64,000 bases of DNA from Flavobacterium crocinum (GTDB lineage: Bacteria; Bacteroidota; Bacteroidia; Flavobacteriales; Flavobacteriaceae): positions 4,650,001 through 4,714,000 of the forward strand of contig NZ_CP029255.1 of the NCBI RefSeq assembly GCF_003122385.1, given 5' to 3'. The position numbers and the translations under genes are program-made. Under the pieces are notes generated by a model. The model was not told the origin of the DNA. It saw only the letters and a program-made list of their open reading frames with translations, and ran no database searches. Below, in pieces: positions 9,808 through 18,960 of this stretch (the stretch's first letter is position 1; each line of letters opens with the position of its first letter).

Positions 9808-12120
9808 TTAATTCACCAAAATCTCATCCACAAATAACCAAGAACTTTCTCCTTTTGGACTTTTCTTTAAGTTGCCTCCTATTACTTTCACAAAACGTGC
9901 ATTTTGTTTTTGGAAATTAATTTTAAAATCCTTCAATTCCGGAACTGGATTTACCGCATATGGACGCATTACTTTTCCAACTTGCGTGTATTTAATTCCA
10001 TCATTAGAAATTAAAACTTTCACCTGAATTGGGAAATTAACTCCTGCTCCCTGACTTTCTAAAGTTCCCACAATTACTTGTTCTATGCTTTCTACTTTTC
10101 CAAGATCGATTACCAATTCCATATCATTAACTAACCAAGCCTGCCATTGTCCGTCATGGAAATTCTTACTTCCTCTGATTGAATTAACCATTGTATTGGC
10201 ATCTCCTTTATAACTCTGATTAAATGGAGTTAAATATTTTACTTTCTGAGCAAATGCTTTATGGAAAACTATAGTATCTGTGAATGTTTTTCCAACTGGT
10301 TTTTCATCCTGAAATAAAGAAGCTTTTAAAACCGTTGTTTCTTTGATTTCGATTGGAGTTGTATATTTTATTGCGTGATGATCAATGTTCTGATTTCCTA
10401 AAACATAACGAATATCTGGATTTGGGAACTCATTTTTCAACTCCACTTTGACTTGTTTATTTCCCAAATCAGCTATTGAAGAAGCCGTTACCAAATAAGC
10501 ACTTTTCGCATAATTTAATCCCTGATAATCGTAACGTTTAAACATTGAAAACAATCTTGATGTAAAATCGTTCCAGTTACGCTTTTCTTTCGGACTCCAC
10601 AATGTTTCTGATAAAGCTGCCAATCTTGGGAAAATCATGTATTCAGAATCTTTCGGACCTTTAATATGTTCTGCCCATAAATTAGCTTGACCTCCTAAAA
10701 CATGTGATGCTTCCTGAGGTGTCATTGTTGCAACTACTGGATCAAATTTATAGACTTCACTTAACGGATTATATGCATCAAAAGCTAAAGGTTCTTCATT
10801 TTGAGGTCCTTGGTAAAAATTGAAATAACAAGGTGTTTCTGGTGTCATAATTACGTCATGACCTTGATCTGCAGCTTCAGTTCCGCCTTTTGTTCCTCTC
10901 CAGCTCATTACTGTTGCATCTGGAGCTAGACCACCTTCTAAGATTTCATCCCATCCAATTACTTTTTTACCTTTAGAATTGATGTATTTCTCCATGCGTT
11001 TTACAAAATAACTTTGCAATTCTTCAACGCTTTTTAAACGTTCATCTTTAATTCTTTTCTGGCAATGCGGACATTTTGCCCAATTGGTTTTAGTAGCTTC
11101 ATCACCTCCAATATGAATATATTTTGATGGAAAAATGGTGATTACTTCATCGATTACATTTTGCAAAAATTCAAAAGTCGTTTCTTTTCCTGCACAGTAA
11201 ATATCTGTCAAAGGCCAAACTCCTCCAGAAGGAACCCCAATTCTCTGATCAAAACAAGCCAATTCCGGATAAGAAGCAATGGCACTGCTCACGTGCGCCG
11301 GCATTTCGATTTCCGGAATTACTTCAATTCCTTTTGTTGCGGCATATTTTACAATTTCTTTTAATTCTTCTTGCGTGAAAAATCCGCCGTAAGTTCCTTT
11401 TTGATCAGCTGTAACAGCAAGTCTCGCGTTCCAGGATAAATTTTCCTGATCTACTCTCCATGCACCAACTTCTGTCAGTTTTGGATATTTTTTGATTTCA
11501 ATTCTCCAGCCTTGATCGTCCACTAAGTGCATGTGCAAAACATTCATTTTGTGCGCAGCCAAACGATCGATTGTCGCTAAAACATAATTTTTATCAAAGA
11601 AATGGCGAGATAAATCTAACATTAAACCTCTCCATTTAAAACGAGGTTCATCATTAATAGTCAAACTTGGAATTTCCCATTTTGCAGAAGTAATCGCAAA
11701 CTGACTTTCGATTGCTTCAGGAAGTAATTGTCTGATGCTTTCTAAAGCGTACAGAAAACCATTATTCCCTTTTGCAGAAATAACAATATTCGTTGGATTT
11801 ACATCTAAAACATAAGCTTCATTTTTTAAATTCGGATCTGTTTTCAATAAAACATAATTACTCGCAGGAGCTTTTGTAGTTACTTCTGGTTTCCATCCTG
11901 CAGCAGTCCCAAATTTTGAAGCCAATGCATTTGCAGCATCTTTTTGGAAATCACCGTTTACCACAAACTTTGTATCTTTTGTAAATTCAAAAACGCCTGT
12001 TTTAATAAGGGTCTGAGTCGGCTTTGGAATGATGCGAATATCACTTTCCGTGTACACTTTCTGCGCGTTAGCCGAGAAAATTGAAGTGATAATGGTTAAT
12101 AGGAATAGTAATTTTTTCAT
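9808..12120 (-). CDS. Exported GH20 beta-N-acetylhexosaminidase with C-terminal discoidin-like domain
   Basis: A family 20 enzyme that releases terminal beta-GlcNAc/GalNAc by substrate-assisted catalysis. After the signal peptide (IFSANAQ) come the GH20b alpha/beta domain, then the catalytic barrel with RGLMLDLSRHFF, HLVDDQGWRIEI and the Asp-Glu pair in HIGGDEATKTNW (about Asp340-Glu341). The last ~140 residues form an F5/8 type C (CBM32-like) beta-sandwich that could bind galactose or GlcNAc ends. The start at 12120 (MKKLLFLLTI) is preferred because a longer frame from 12165 would put 15 charged residues before the signal peptide. It is the first gene of the unit ending at the 1462-1488 terminator. 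Confidence 0.95.
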   Translation of the reverse strand: MKKLLFLLTIITSIFSANAQKVYTESDIRIIPKPTQTLIKTGVFEFTKDTKFVVNGDFQKDAANALASKFGTAAGWKPEVTTKAPASNYVLLKTDPNLKNEAYVLDVNPTNIVISAKGNNGFLYALESIRQLLPEAIESQFAITSAKWEIPSLTINDEPRFKWRGLMLDLSRHFFDKNYVLATIDRLAAHKMNVLHMHLVDDQGWRIEIKKYPKLTEVGAWRVDQENLSWNARLAVTADQKGTYGGFFTQEELKEIVKYAATKGIEVIPEIEMPAHVSSAIASYPELACFDQRIGVPSGGVWPLTDIYCAGKETTFEFLQNVIDEVITIFPSKYIHIGGDEATKTNWAKCPHCQKRIKDERLKSVEELQSYFVKRMEKYINSKGKKVIGWDEILEGGLAPDATVMSWRGTKGGTEAADQGHDVIMTPETPCYFNFYQGPQNEEPLAFDAYNPLSEVYKFDPVVATMTPQEASHVLGGQANLWAEHIKGPKDSEYMIFPRLAALSETLWSPKEKRNWNDFTSRLFSMFKRYDYQGLNYAKSAYLVTASSIADLGNKQVKVELKNEFPNPDIRYVLGNQNIDHHAIKYTTPIEIKETTVLKASLFQDEKPVGKTFTDTIVFHKAFAQKVKYLTPFNQSYKGDANTMVNSIRGSKNFHDGQWQAWLVNDMELVIDLGKVESIEQVIVGTLESQGAGVNFPIQVKVLISNDGIKYTQVGKVMRPYAVNPVPELKDFKINFQKQNARFVKVIGGNLKKSPKGESSWLFVDEILVN

Positions 12121-12187
12121 TCTTTGTTTTTTGGTTTCTCTGTCTGGTTTGTTGTTAAAACCCAAGAGAGGTGTTTTTTAGTTTTTG

Positions 12188-12291
12188 TTTGTCATCCTGA
12201 GGAACGAAGGATCACACTAGAAATTCCTCAAAGTAACTCCTCAATCTTTGGGAAGCTACTTGTGTGATCCTTCGTTCCTCAGGATGACAAA
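12188..12291. repeat. Long-armed inverted repeat, copy 1 (GGAACGAAGG subtype)
   Basis: Two perfect 30-bp arms (12188-12217 and 12262-12291) enclose a 44-nt centre. The arm begins TTTGTCATCCTGAGGAACGA. It belongs to a six-copy family in this window, always intergenic, ending in GATCACAC or AATCACAC at the inner edge of the arm. Confidence 0.85.
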
Positions 12292-12304
12292 ACTGTGTCG
12301 AAAA

Positions 12305-12337
12305 AACTTTGTCAAAGTTTCAAACTTTGACAAAGTT
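12305..12337 (-). terminator. Rho-independent terminator after the glycosylasparaginase gene
   Basis: A 16-bp perfect inverted repeat with a single-base centre (AACTTTGTCAAAGTTT and its complement) begins 13 nt past the stop codon at 12351 and is followed on the minus strand by six T residues. It probably ends the unit that begins at GH92 or GH130 and separates it from GH20. Confidence 0.7.
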
Positions 12338-12350
12338 CTAAACGTAATAA

Positions 12351-13376
12351 TTATTTATCCCAAGACATTTTAAATTTCGCGTCTTCCATTCTGTGACCTT
12401 TTGCATCATCAGAAACCGCGTAATTAAATCCTGATCTTAGACTGTAACCTGCATATTCGCCGTTTTTATTTAAAGCAATAAAACCAACTTGCAGATACTC
12501 CATATCTTTATGATTTTTGTGTTTGTTGTAAATACGCTCTGTGATTTCCTTGCAAGCATCATAAGGAGATTTTCCCTGACGCATTAATTCGACCACCATC
12601 GCGCTTCCTGCAGTTCTTATAACCGCTTCTCCCAATCCTGTTGCTGCTGCGGCACCCACTTCGTTGTCCAAAAAAAGACCCGCGCCGATTATTGGGGAGT
12701 CACCGACGCGTCCGTGCATTTTCCAAGCTGCTCCACTTGTCGTACAGCCACCAGAAAGATTGCCCTCTTGGTCTAACATTAGCATACTTATGGTGTCGTG
12801 GTTTTCGATGTTAATGACTGGTTTGTATTTTGAATCTTCCAGCCATTTTTTCCAGTCTCTTTCCGATTCTGGCGTTAGTAAGTTTTCTTCTTTAAAACCT
12901 TCAGACAAAGCAAACTGCAATGCACCTTGCCCTGCTAACATTACGTGAGGCGTATTTTGCAACACTCTTTTTGCCACAGAAATTGGGTGTTTGATTCCTT
13001 GCAGAAAGCAAACAGAACCGCAATTACTGTTATGATCCATAATACAGGCATCAAGAGTTACTTTTCCTTCGCGATCCGGATATCCTCCGTAACCAACACT
13101 ACGAACGGTCGGATCGGCTTCAGGTATTTTCATTCCGGCTTCGATAGCATCTAAAGCCGATTTTCCTTCTTTTAGATTTTTCCAGGATTCTTTATTTGCA
13201 GGTAAACCGTGATTCCATGTCGAAATAATAATTGGTTTTTTCTGCTTTTTTTCTTTTGGTTCTGCCGTTATTTCTTCATTTTCATGATTAGCAGCAAATC
13301 CGCTTACGCCCAAAACAGAACTTATCGCCAAGGTGCCTAAAGTCGTTTTCTTAATAAAATTTCTTCTATTTGACAT
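12351..13376 (-). CDS. Tat-exported N4-(beta-N-acetylglucosaminyl)-L-asparaginase (glycosylasparaginase)
   Basis: An Ntn-hydrolase that cleaves the amide bond between the reducing-end GlcNAc and Asn of an N-glycan. The precursor self-cleaves at the Asp-Thr bond in NHDTISMLMLDQEG (about Asp194|Thr195), making Thr the N-terminal nucleophile of the beta subunit; the downstream CTTSGAAWKMHGRVGDSPIIGAG and GAAAATGLGEA motifs are those of the Elizabethkingia enzyme. The N-terminus SNRRNFIKKTTLGTLAISS is a twin-arginine signal, so the enzyme is folded before export, sensible for an autoproteolytic protein. The ATG at 13376 starts exactly at this signal. It is 90 bp after the GHL10 gene. Its presence among mannosidase, hexosaminidase and phosphorylase genes points strongly to N-glycans as the substrate of the locus. 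Confidence 0.94.
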   Translation of the reverse strand: MSNRRNFIKKTTLGTLAISSVLGVSGFAANHENEEITAEPKEKKQKKPIIISTWNHGLPANKESWKNLKEGKSALDAIEAGMKIPEADPTVRSVGYGGYPDREGKVTLDACIMDHNSNCGSVCFLQGIKHPISVAKRVLQNTPHVMLAGQGALQFALSEGFKEENLLTPESERDWKKWLEDSKYKPVINIENHDTISMLMLDQEGNLSGGCTTSGAAWKMHGRVGDSPIIGAGLFLDNEVGAAAATGLGEAVIRTAGSAMVVELMRQGKSPYDACKEITERIYNKHKNHKDMEYLQVGFIALNKNGEYAGYSLRSGFNYAVSDDAKGHRMEDAKFKMSWDK

Positions 13377-13466
13377 GTCTTTTGGTTTTAATTCAACTTT
13401 AAGAAACAAATTATTCTTAATGTTGCTAAATTAATCAGTAATAATTTTTAATCCCAGTAAAATCGA

Positions 13467-14585
13467 CTACAAAGCCGATTTTACCTCTCTAATCGTTTTT
13501 AAATTACTATCTGATAAGGCATTTCCGTCAAAAAATGAAACTCCGGTTGCGCCATTTTTCTTTGCTTGAAGAATTGCTTCTTTTAATTCTGCATCCGATT
13601 TTAATCCCGGAATGTAAATTCCTGTATTTACTTTTGTCGGTTTTCCTTCTAAATCGGCTACACCTTGTTTTGTTGCGTAACCTACCCAGTCAATTTCTTC
13701 ATCATAAAAACTATGATAAATCATTGGATATACTTCATCAATATTCCATTTATCCCAACGCTGACGCACCATGTGATCTGCCATTTCCGGATAAGGAAAT
13801 ACTGCCGCTGTTAATTTTTTATTGTGTTTGTGAGCGATTTTATACGCATCATCAACCACCGCTTTTACAGCATTTAATCTGAAGTTTTTCCACTCCATAT
13901 CAATGGAAGTATTGTGGCTGTTTTTTGGATTCTTATGATGTTCTTTTTCGAATTTGCTTACACAGGCATCACAATAACAGAAATCAAACTGTGGTAATTC
14001 TGTATCCTGAACCAAGTTGTATTTTGGCAACAAACTGATTGGCAGGAAAATATCCGGGAAACGAATGTAATCTAAATGTACACTTTCAATTCCCTCAACT
14101 TTTGCCAAACCTTCTACTAAACCTAAAACGTGGTTTCTGGATTCTTCTTTAGTCGGACAAAGCCATTGGTAATAATCTACATACGGACGATTATCAAAAC
14201 AAGACTTTCCTTCCTTGCTTACTTGATACCAATCTGGATGCTGCAAAGCGATTGAATCGTTTGGACGGTTCATTGCCATAATCCAGGCATGAACTTTTAG
14301 GCCTTCTTTTGTGGCAAGAGGCACTAATCTTGCTAATAATTTCGGGTCAGTTTGAGTGTTAATTAAAACTTCGTCAATTCCGCCATCTTTGTATTTTTTA
14401 AATTCTTTCGAATAATCTGCATCCGATTTTTTAGCGTCAGCAGTTGTCCAAACTCCAAAAGTGAATTTTCCGTTTTCCTGATCTTTATTTTCTTTTTGTC
14501 CGCACGAGAATAAACTCAGCGAAAGCGCTAATACTAAAACTTTTGATAGTTTTTGCAGCTTATTCGTTCGTAATAATTTTACCAT
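13467..14585 (-). CDS. GHL10-type TIM-barrel lipoprotein (putative glycoside hydrolase)
   Basis: A 372-residue lipoprotein (lipobox LFSC, Cys about 28) resembling the GHL10/YngK family of glycoside-hydrolase-like TIM barrels. Recognisable features are GGIDEVLINTQTD, EGLKVHAWIMAMNRP, the family-typical VHLDYIRFPD and a CYCDACVSKFEKEH Cys pair as found in these proteins. Biochemical activity of the family is poorly defined, and I cannot assign a substrate. The ATG at 14585 overlaps the upstream CBM9-like gene by 26 bp, implying translational coupling, and no other ATG precedes the lipobox. Placed between the CBM9-like gene and glycosylasparaginase, it might act on an N-glycan core fragment, for example as an endo-acting enzyme otherwise missing from this window; that is speculation. 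Confidence 0.75.
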   Translation of the reverse strand: MVKLLRTNKLQKLSKVLVLALSLSLFSCGQKENKDQENGKFTFGVWTTADAKKSDADYSKEFKKYKDGGIDEVLINTQTDPKLLARLVPLATKEGLKVHAWIMAMNRPNDSIALQHPDWYQVSKEGKSCFDNRPYVDYYQWLCPTKEESRNHVLGLVEGLAKVEGIESVHLDYIRFPDIFLPISLLPKYNLVQDTELPQFDFCYCDACVSKFEKEHHKNPKNSHNTSIDMEWKNFRLNAVKAVVDDAYKIAHKHNKKLTAAVFPYPEMADHMVRQRWDKWNIDEVYPMIYHSFYDEEIDWVGYATKQGVADLEGKPTKVNTGIYIPGLKSDAELKEAILQAKKNGATGVSFFDGNALSDSNLKTIREVKSAL

Positions 14586-15627
14586 CTTCTTTAATTATTA
14601 AGGTTTTGTTTGAAAAAGGACTCTTTACCAAGATATTAAATCCTGATGAATGATTTTCTAAAACTGGTTTTAAAACTTTTCCATCAACAACTATATTTTT
14701 TTTACTGATACTTTGCAGTGATTTTGCCCATGATTTATTTTTATCAAAATATCTCTTTTGAGCACGGTACAATGTATACAGTTCCCATTTTACTTTTTCT
14801 TCCTGCGGAATTGTGAATTTATCATCGCTTTCTTTTGAGGAAAAATATACATAAGCCCATTTTTCGGGCTCATGCATATTGATGACTCCCATAGGCGACC
14901 AAACCCAATTGTATTCCGGGAGAAACTTTCCTTCTGAATCTTTTTTTCTTTCGTATTTTCCGTCAACGATAGAATGCTGCCAGTTTACGCGAGAGAAATT
15001 GACTCTCCAAAACTTATCTTTTGGAACAATATTATCGAAATACGATGTTTTATAAACCGACCACGGAATGGCGATTTCTAATGTCCAGCCTTTATCATTG
15101 TCTGAAGCATTATTTAAAGTTCCGTCTACCTTTACAGCCGATTTTAATCCGTCTATATTCCAGTCATTTAAAACGGTGTTTTTTTCTCGGTACGGTTTAT
15201 TGATGAATAAATCCCAAGCTGTATTTAGCGCATTAATTTCTAATTCATAATAATTGTGTGTATCATTATCCGGATCGATAAAAACCTCAAAATCATTATT
15301 GTAAAAAATAATTGTATCACGTTGTCTTAGATTTGCCCAAACATGAGGCTCTTCCATTTTTGCCAGGATATAGTAGTATTTATCGTCCCAAAGCATCTTA
15401 ACCTGAGTTTTGTATTTTGGAGTTTCAACGCCTTCTATGTCGACAAAAGGAGTTGTCCAAGATGCTTTTTCCCAAGCTTTGTCTGCTCCGTCTCCGTCAA
15501 TAACAATTTCGCTTGAAGTTTTATACGCAACATAACTTTTCGGCGTAACCGGTTTTTCAGATTGCGCATAACTCATCAATCCAACAAAAAAAACGGCAAG
15601 GGACAATAAATTACTTCTACTATGCAT
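14560..15627 (-). CDS. CBM9-like carbohydrate-binding exported protein
   Basis: After a signal peptide (FFVGLMSYAQ) the protein has a DOMON/CBM9-like beta-sandwich (about residues 20-230) with AYKTSSEIVIDGDGADKAWEKA, the LWDDKYYYILAKMEEPHVWA strand pair, and FEVFIDPDNDTHNYYELEINALNTAWD, which is the typical motif of family 9-like carbohydrate-binding proteins in Bacteroidota. It probably binds glycan ends in the periplasm or at the surface and has no catalytic signature. The start at 15627 lies 7 bp after the GH130 stop, while a longer frame (15663) would overlap GH130 and spoil the signal peptide. It overlaps the downstream GHL10 gene by 26 bp, so the pair is likely made together. Confidence 0.82.
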   Translation of the reverse strand: MHSRSNLLSLAVFFVGLMSYAQSEKPVTPKSYVAYKTSSEIVIDGDGADKAWEKASWTTPFVDIEGVETPKYKTQVKMLWDDKYYYILAKMEEPHVWANLRQRDTIIFYNNDFEVFIDPDNDTHNYYELEINALNTAWDLFINKPYREKNTVLNDWNIDGLKSAVKVDGTLNNASDNDKGWTLEIAIPWSVYKTSYFDNIVPKDKFWRVNFSRVNWQHSIVDGKYERKKDSEGKFLPEYNWVWSPMGVINMHEPEKWAYVYFSSKESDDKFTIPQEEKVKWELYTLYRAQKRYFDKNKSWAKSLQSISKKNIVVDGKVLKPVLENHSSGFNILVKSPFSNKTLIIKEDGKIITNE

Positions 15628-15634
15628 CTTTATA

Positions 15635-16600
15635 TTATAAACTATTATTTTTTGTAAACTCAATCACTTCGCTCAGTTTTCCGAAAGCGATTGCAACATG
15701 AGTATCTGCAGCTCCGTAATAAACTGCCAATTTATCTTCTTCAATATCATGTAAAGCAGCACATGGGAAAACTACATTTGGCACATCTCCAACCATTTCA
15801 TACGTTTCTGCAGGCCCTAATAAATAAGGCTGTGTTCTGTATTTTACCTGATCTGGTGAATCAACATCTAAAAGAGCAGATCCCATTGCATAACGGAAAC
15901 CATTGCAAGTATTGATAACTCCGTGATAAATCATTAACCATCCTTCGTCTGTCAAGATTGGAATTGGTCCTGCACCTACTTTTGTACACTGCCAGGCACT
16001 TTGCTCAAACGAACTTGGTTTCATCACCAATCTGTGCTCTCCCCAATATTTCATATCCGGGCTGTAGCTGATCCAGATATCTCCAAATGGCGTATGTCCG
16101 TTATCACTTGGACGGCTTAACATCGCATATTTACCGTTGATTTTCTGTGGGAATAAAACTCCGTTTCTGTTGAATGGTAAAAAGGCATTTTCACATTGGA
16201 AAAATTCTTTAAAATCGAAAGTATAACCAATACCAATTGTTGGTCCGTTGTAACCGTTACACCAAGTAATCCAGTAACGATCTTCGATCCAAACTACACG
16301 AGGATCGTATTTATAAGCAGATTCGATCATTTCTGTATTTCCAGATTTCATCTCAATTGGTTCGTGGTTAATGTCCCAATTGATCCCATCTTTACTGAAA
16401 CCAGCAAAAATATTCATCTGAACTGCTTTATTATCACATCTGAAAACCCCAGCATATCCGTCTCCAAAAGGTACAACTGCACTATTGAATATACTGTTTG
16501 ATGAAGGAATCGAATATCTGTCGATAATTGGATTCTCAGAATATCTCCACATTACATCTTTACTGTTTTCGGGTCTGTCTTGCCAAGGAATAGTACTCAT
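15635..16600 (-). CDS. GH130 beta-1,4-mannosyl-N-acetylglucosamine phosphorylase-like enzyme
   Basis: A cytoplasmic family 130 inverting phosphorylase: no signal peptide, 321 residues. It contains [36 protein letters not shown] with the candidate catalytic Asp (about Asp99), [21 protein letters not shown], and [21 protein letters not shown] with [20 protein letters not shown] near the end. These match the subfamily that cleaves Man-beta-1,4-GlcNAc (the N-glycan core disaccharide) with phosphate to Man-1-P and GlcNAc. The surrounding N-glycan enzymes, the sodium symporter upstream and the NagB fusion beyond the regulators support that role. A related activity on other beta-mannosides cannot be excluded without assay. 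Confidence 0.9.
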   Translation of the reverse strand: MSTIPWQDRPENSKDVMWRYSENPIIDRYSIPSSNSIFNSAVVPFGDGYAGVFRCDNKAVQMNIFAGFSKDGINWDINHEPIEMKSGNTEMIESAYKYDPRVVWIEDRYWITWCNGYNGPTIGIGYTFDFKEFFQCENAFLPFNRNGVLFPQKINGKYAMLSRPSDNGHTPFGDIWISYSPDMKYWGEHRLVMKPSSFEQSAWQCTKVGAGPIPILTDEGWLMIYHGVINTCNGFRYAMGSALLDVDSPDQVKYRTQPYLLGPAETYEMVGDVPNVVFPCAALHDIEEDKLAVYYGAADTHVAIAFGKLSEVIEFTKNNSL

Positions 16601-16644
16601 TTTTTGTCTTTTTTATTTATTAGTTTTTTGTTTTATTCTTTTTT

Positions 16645-17002
16645 AAACACATAGAGACATAGTTTTGCTTTGTCTATAAAAGGCGTTTCACTTGTTTAAA
16701 CAAACATAGCTTTACGTTTTTTATACATTTTTTTTGTCATCCTGACGAAGGAAGGATCACACTAGGAGCTCCGCAATCTATGTCGCCAATCTTTGTCGAG
16801 TTACGTTTGTGATCCTTCCTTCGTCAGGATGACAAACTGCATGGTTAAAAAACTTTGTCAAAGTTTATTGTACATACCAACACGGCCAATCTTACGTTCC
16901 CGTAGTTGAAACTACGGGCTATATTTAAAATCTATGTGTTAGAAACTAGTTTCTTTCTCTTCTTTTTTTCAACATCAAAAAAATCTATGTTTCTATGTGT
17001 TT
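16645..17002. repeat. 461-bp gene-free gap with nested inverted repeats
   Basis: The gap 16601-17061 between GH130 and the symporter holds nested symmetric elements: an outer 18-bp pair with one mismatch (16645-16662 with 16985-17002, AAACACATAGAGACATAG), an inner long-armed repeat (16733-16836), a partial AAACTTTGTCAAAGTTT palindrome at 16849-16865 and a short hairpin CCCGTAGT/ACTACGGG at 16899-16918. No open frame or clear promoter was recognised. The hairpins may end symporter transcripts or stabilise them. Confidence 0.6.
16733..16836. repeat. Long-armed inverted repeat, copy 2
   Basis: Perfect 29-bp arms (16733-16761 and 16808-16836) start TTTGTCATCCTGACGAAGGA and enclose 46 nt. Same family as the copy at 12188-12291, with CGAAGGAAGG instead of GGAACGAAGG in the arm. 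Confidence 0.85.
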
Positions 17003-17061
17003 AAAAAATTATCGAATCAAAATAATCTCCTCTAAAATCCTGATTCTATATTCTATATTCT

Positions 17062-18939
17062 TTATTCTTCAATCTTCCTAACTCTATCCAGCCAAGTAAA
17101 CTTCAACACTGTAGTCGTCACTAAGAAAACCACCAAAGCAACACCCGCTTTTGGATAATCTCTGATGATAAAGTAAATCGGAAGCAGAATCATGCTTGAC
17201 TGCCAAATAATTCCAATTACACAATTCATCATATCTAAATAGAAATCATTGTTTTTCTGGAAAGATTGATCTTCCGATTTCAATTGTTTGTAAACTGGCC
17301 CCCAGAATCCCCACGGTCTAACATTGCTGTAGAAAGATTTTAGGACTTCCATATCAGTTGGTTTGCTTAGGTAAGTTCCTAAAAGGCAACCTAAGATTGA
17401 GAATCCGAAAATTAATGGGAATAAATAAATTGATGGTACTTCTGAAAGCTGGTGTAAAAATGTTCCAGGAGCTAAATTTCCTTTATTTTGATCTAAAATA
17501 AACTGAAGAGAAGCAGCCACTAATCCGCCGACCATTCCCCAGAAATAACCCCATCCGTTGAAACGCCACCAAATCCATTTTAAGAAGTTGGCTGCCACAT
17601 ATCCTCCATATAAAGCACTTGTAATCCAAAGTGTTAATGAGTTGATAGAATCTGCGAAGAATCCCATGAAAACTCCTAAACCAACCACTAAGAAAGAAGA
17701 AATTTGACTTACTTTGATATAGTGTTTGTTTGAAGCAACTGGTTTAAAATATTTTTTATAAATATCATTTACTATATAAGCTGGTCCTGCATTTACAAAA
17801 GCTGAGAATCCAGACATGAACGCTGCCAATAATCCCGCTAAAAGAATCCCTTTAATTCCAACCGGGATATAAAGATTCACCACTTTTGGCATCAATAATT
17901 CTAAATCTGCTCCCGTTAAATTAACGTTTGCATTTAATTCCGGAGCTAAATTTACTAAAGCGATAACCACAATTCCTGTGATTAATAAATATCTTGGAAT
18001 AAATAAAATCAAATTGGTAAAACCACTCATATAAGCCGCTTCTTTTACCGATTTTGTAGAAAGAACACGCTGTAAATCGTAACTTGGAGTTGGTCCCGCA
18101 ACGCTGGCAAAGAATCCTTTGAACAAAGTCATTCCGATGAAAGCGCCAAACATTTTATAACCTTCTGTATCAATCAATCTGTTGAAAGTTTCGAATTTAT
18201 CACTCCATTGTGTTTCAAATTCCCATCCGAAGAAAACATTTTTCCATTCTGGTGTAATTACCGAATTGATCTGAATATCTGTATAATTAATGAAAGCATA
18301 ACCAGCGATTAAAACTCCGGCAACAATCATAATGATATATTGTACAACTTCTGTCGCAACAACAGAAAACATTCCGCCTTTAACTGTATAAATTGTAGTT
18401 AAGAAAATGATTAACAATGCATAAGCCTGTTCAGACGTTAAAAAAACAGAACCATTTAGGTGAACTGTTAAATCCCAAGGAAGTATGATAGTTACAAATT
18501 TTCCAATCCCGACGAAGAAATAAGCAATAAAACCAATTGTAGAAATGATTGCAAAAATCGCTACAATAATATGTGATGCTTTTCCTGCTTTGTCACTTCC
18601 AAAACGAGTTAAAATCCACTCAGAACCTGTCATCACTTTTGATCTTCTAATCCAGACTGCGAGGAACATCATGACGAAAATCTGATTCCAAATTGGCCAA
18701 AGCCACATAAACATGAAACTTTTTACACCATATAAAAATAAAACGCCAATCATCCAGGAAGTTCCCGAAACATCAAACATTCCAGAGCCGTTACTTAAAC
18801 CTAGAAAATACCATTTGATAGATTTTCCTCCCAAGAAATAATCATCTAAGCCTTTAGATGCTTTTCTCGAAATCCAGATTCCTATACCGACCGACATTAC
18901 GATATAGATTAAAATGATTGATACGTCAATAATGTTCAT
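17062..18939 (-). CDS. Sodium:solute symporter (SSS family), probable sugar importer
   Basis: A polytopic inner-membrane protein of 625 residues with about 13-15 hydrophobic segments. The N-terminal ASKGLDDYFLGGKSIKWYFLGLS and LSNGSGMFDVSGTSW stretches are characteristic of the SSS superfamily. The C-terminal extension after GPVYKQLKSEDQ is typical of a Bacteroidota subgroup found next to glycoside hydrolases and phosphorylases. It lies 21 bp after the second GH92 and upstream of GH130, so the likely cargo is a small mannose-containing glycan such as Man-GlcNAc, driven by the sodium gradient. The specific cargo is inferred from context. Confidence 0.88.
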   Translation of the reverse strand: MNIIDVSIILIYIVMSVGIGIWISRKASKGLDDYFLGGKSIKWYFLGLSNGSGMFDVSGTSWMIGVLFLYGVKSFMFMWLWPIWNQIFVMMFLAVWIRRSKVMTGSEWILTRFGSDKAGKASHIIVAIFAIISTIGFIAYFFVGIGKFVTIILPWDLTVHLNGSVFLTSEQAYALLIIFLTTIYTVKGGMFSVVATEVVQYIIMIVAGVLIAGYAFINYTDIQINSVITPEWKNVFFGWEFETQWSDKFETFNRLIDTEGYKMFGAFIGMTLFKGFFASVAGPTPSYDLQRVLSTKSVKEAAYMSGFTNLILFIPRYLLITGIVVIALVNLAPELNANVNLTGADLELLMPKVVNLYIPVGIKGILLAGLLAAFMSGFSAFVNAGPAYIVNDIYKKYFKPVASNKHYIKVSQISSFLVVGLGVFMGFFADSINSLTLWITSALYGGYVAANFLKWIWWRFNGWGYFWGMVGGLVAASLQFILDQNKGNLAPGTFLHQLSEVPSIYLFPLIFGFSILGCLLGTYLSKPTDMEVLKSFYSNVRPWGFWGPVYKQLKSEDQSFQKNNDFYLDMMNCVIGIIWQSSMILLPIYFIIRDYPKAGVALVVFLVTTTVLKFTWLDRVRKIEE

Positions 18940-18960
18940 TAAATATTTATTTTGAATTAG

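Noticed and set aside
12188..12291. CRISPR array or insertion sequence explanation for the TTTGTCAT repeats
   Set aside because: Copies are far apart, palindromic, without spacers in a regular array and without a transposase gene.
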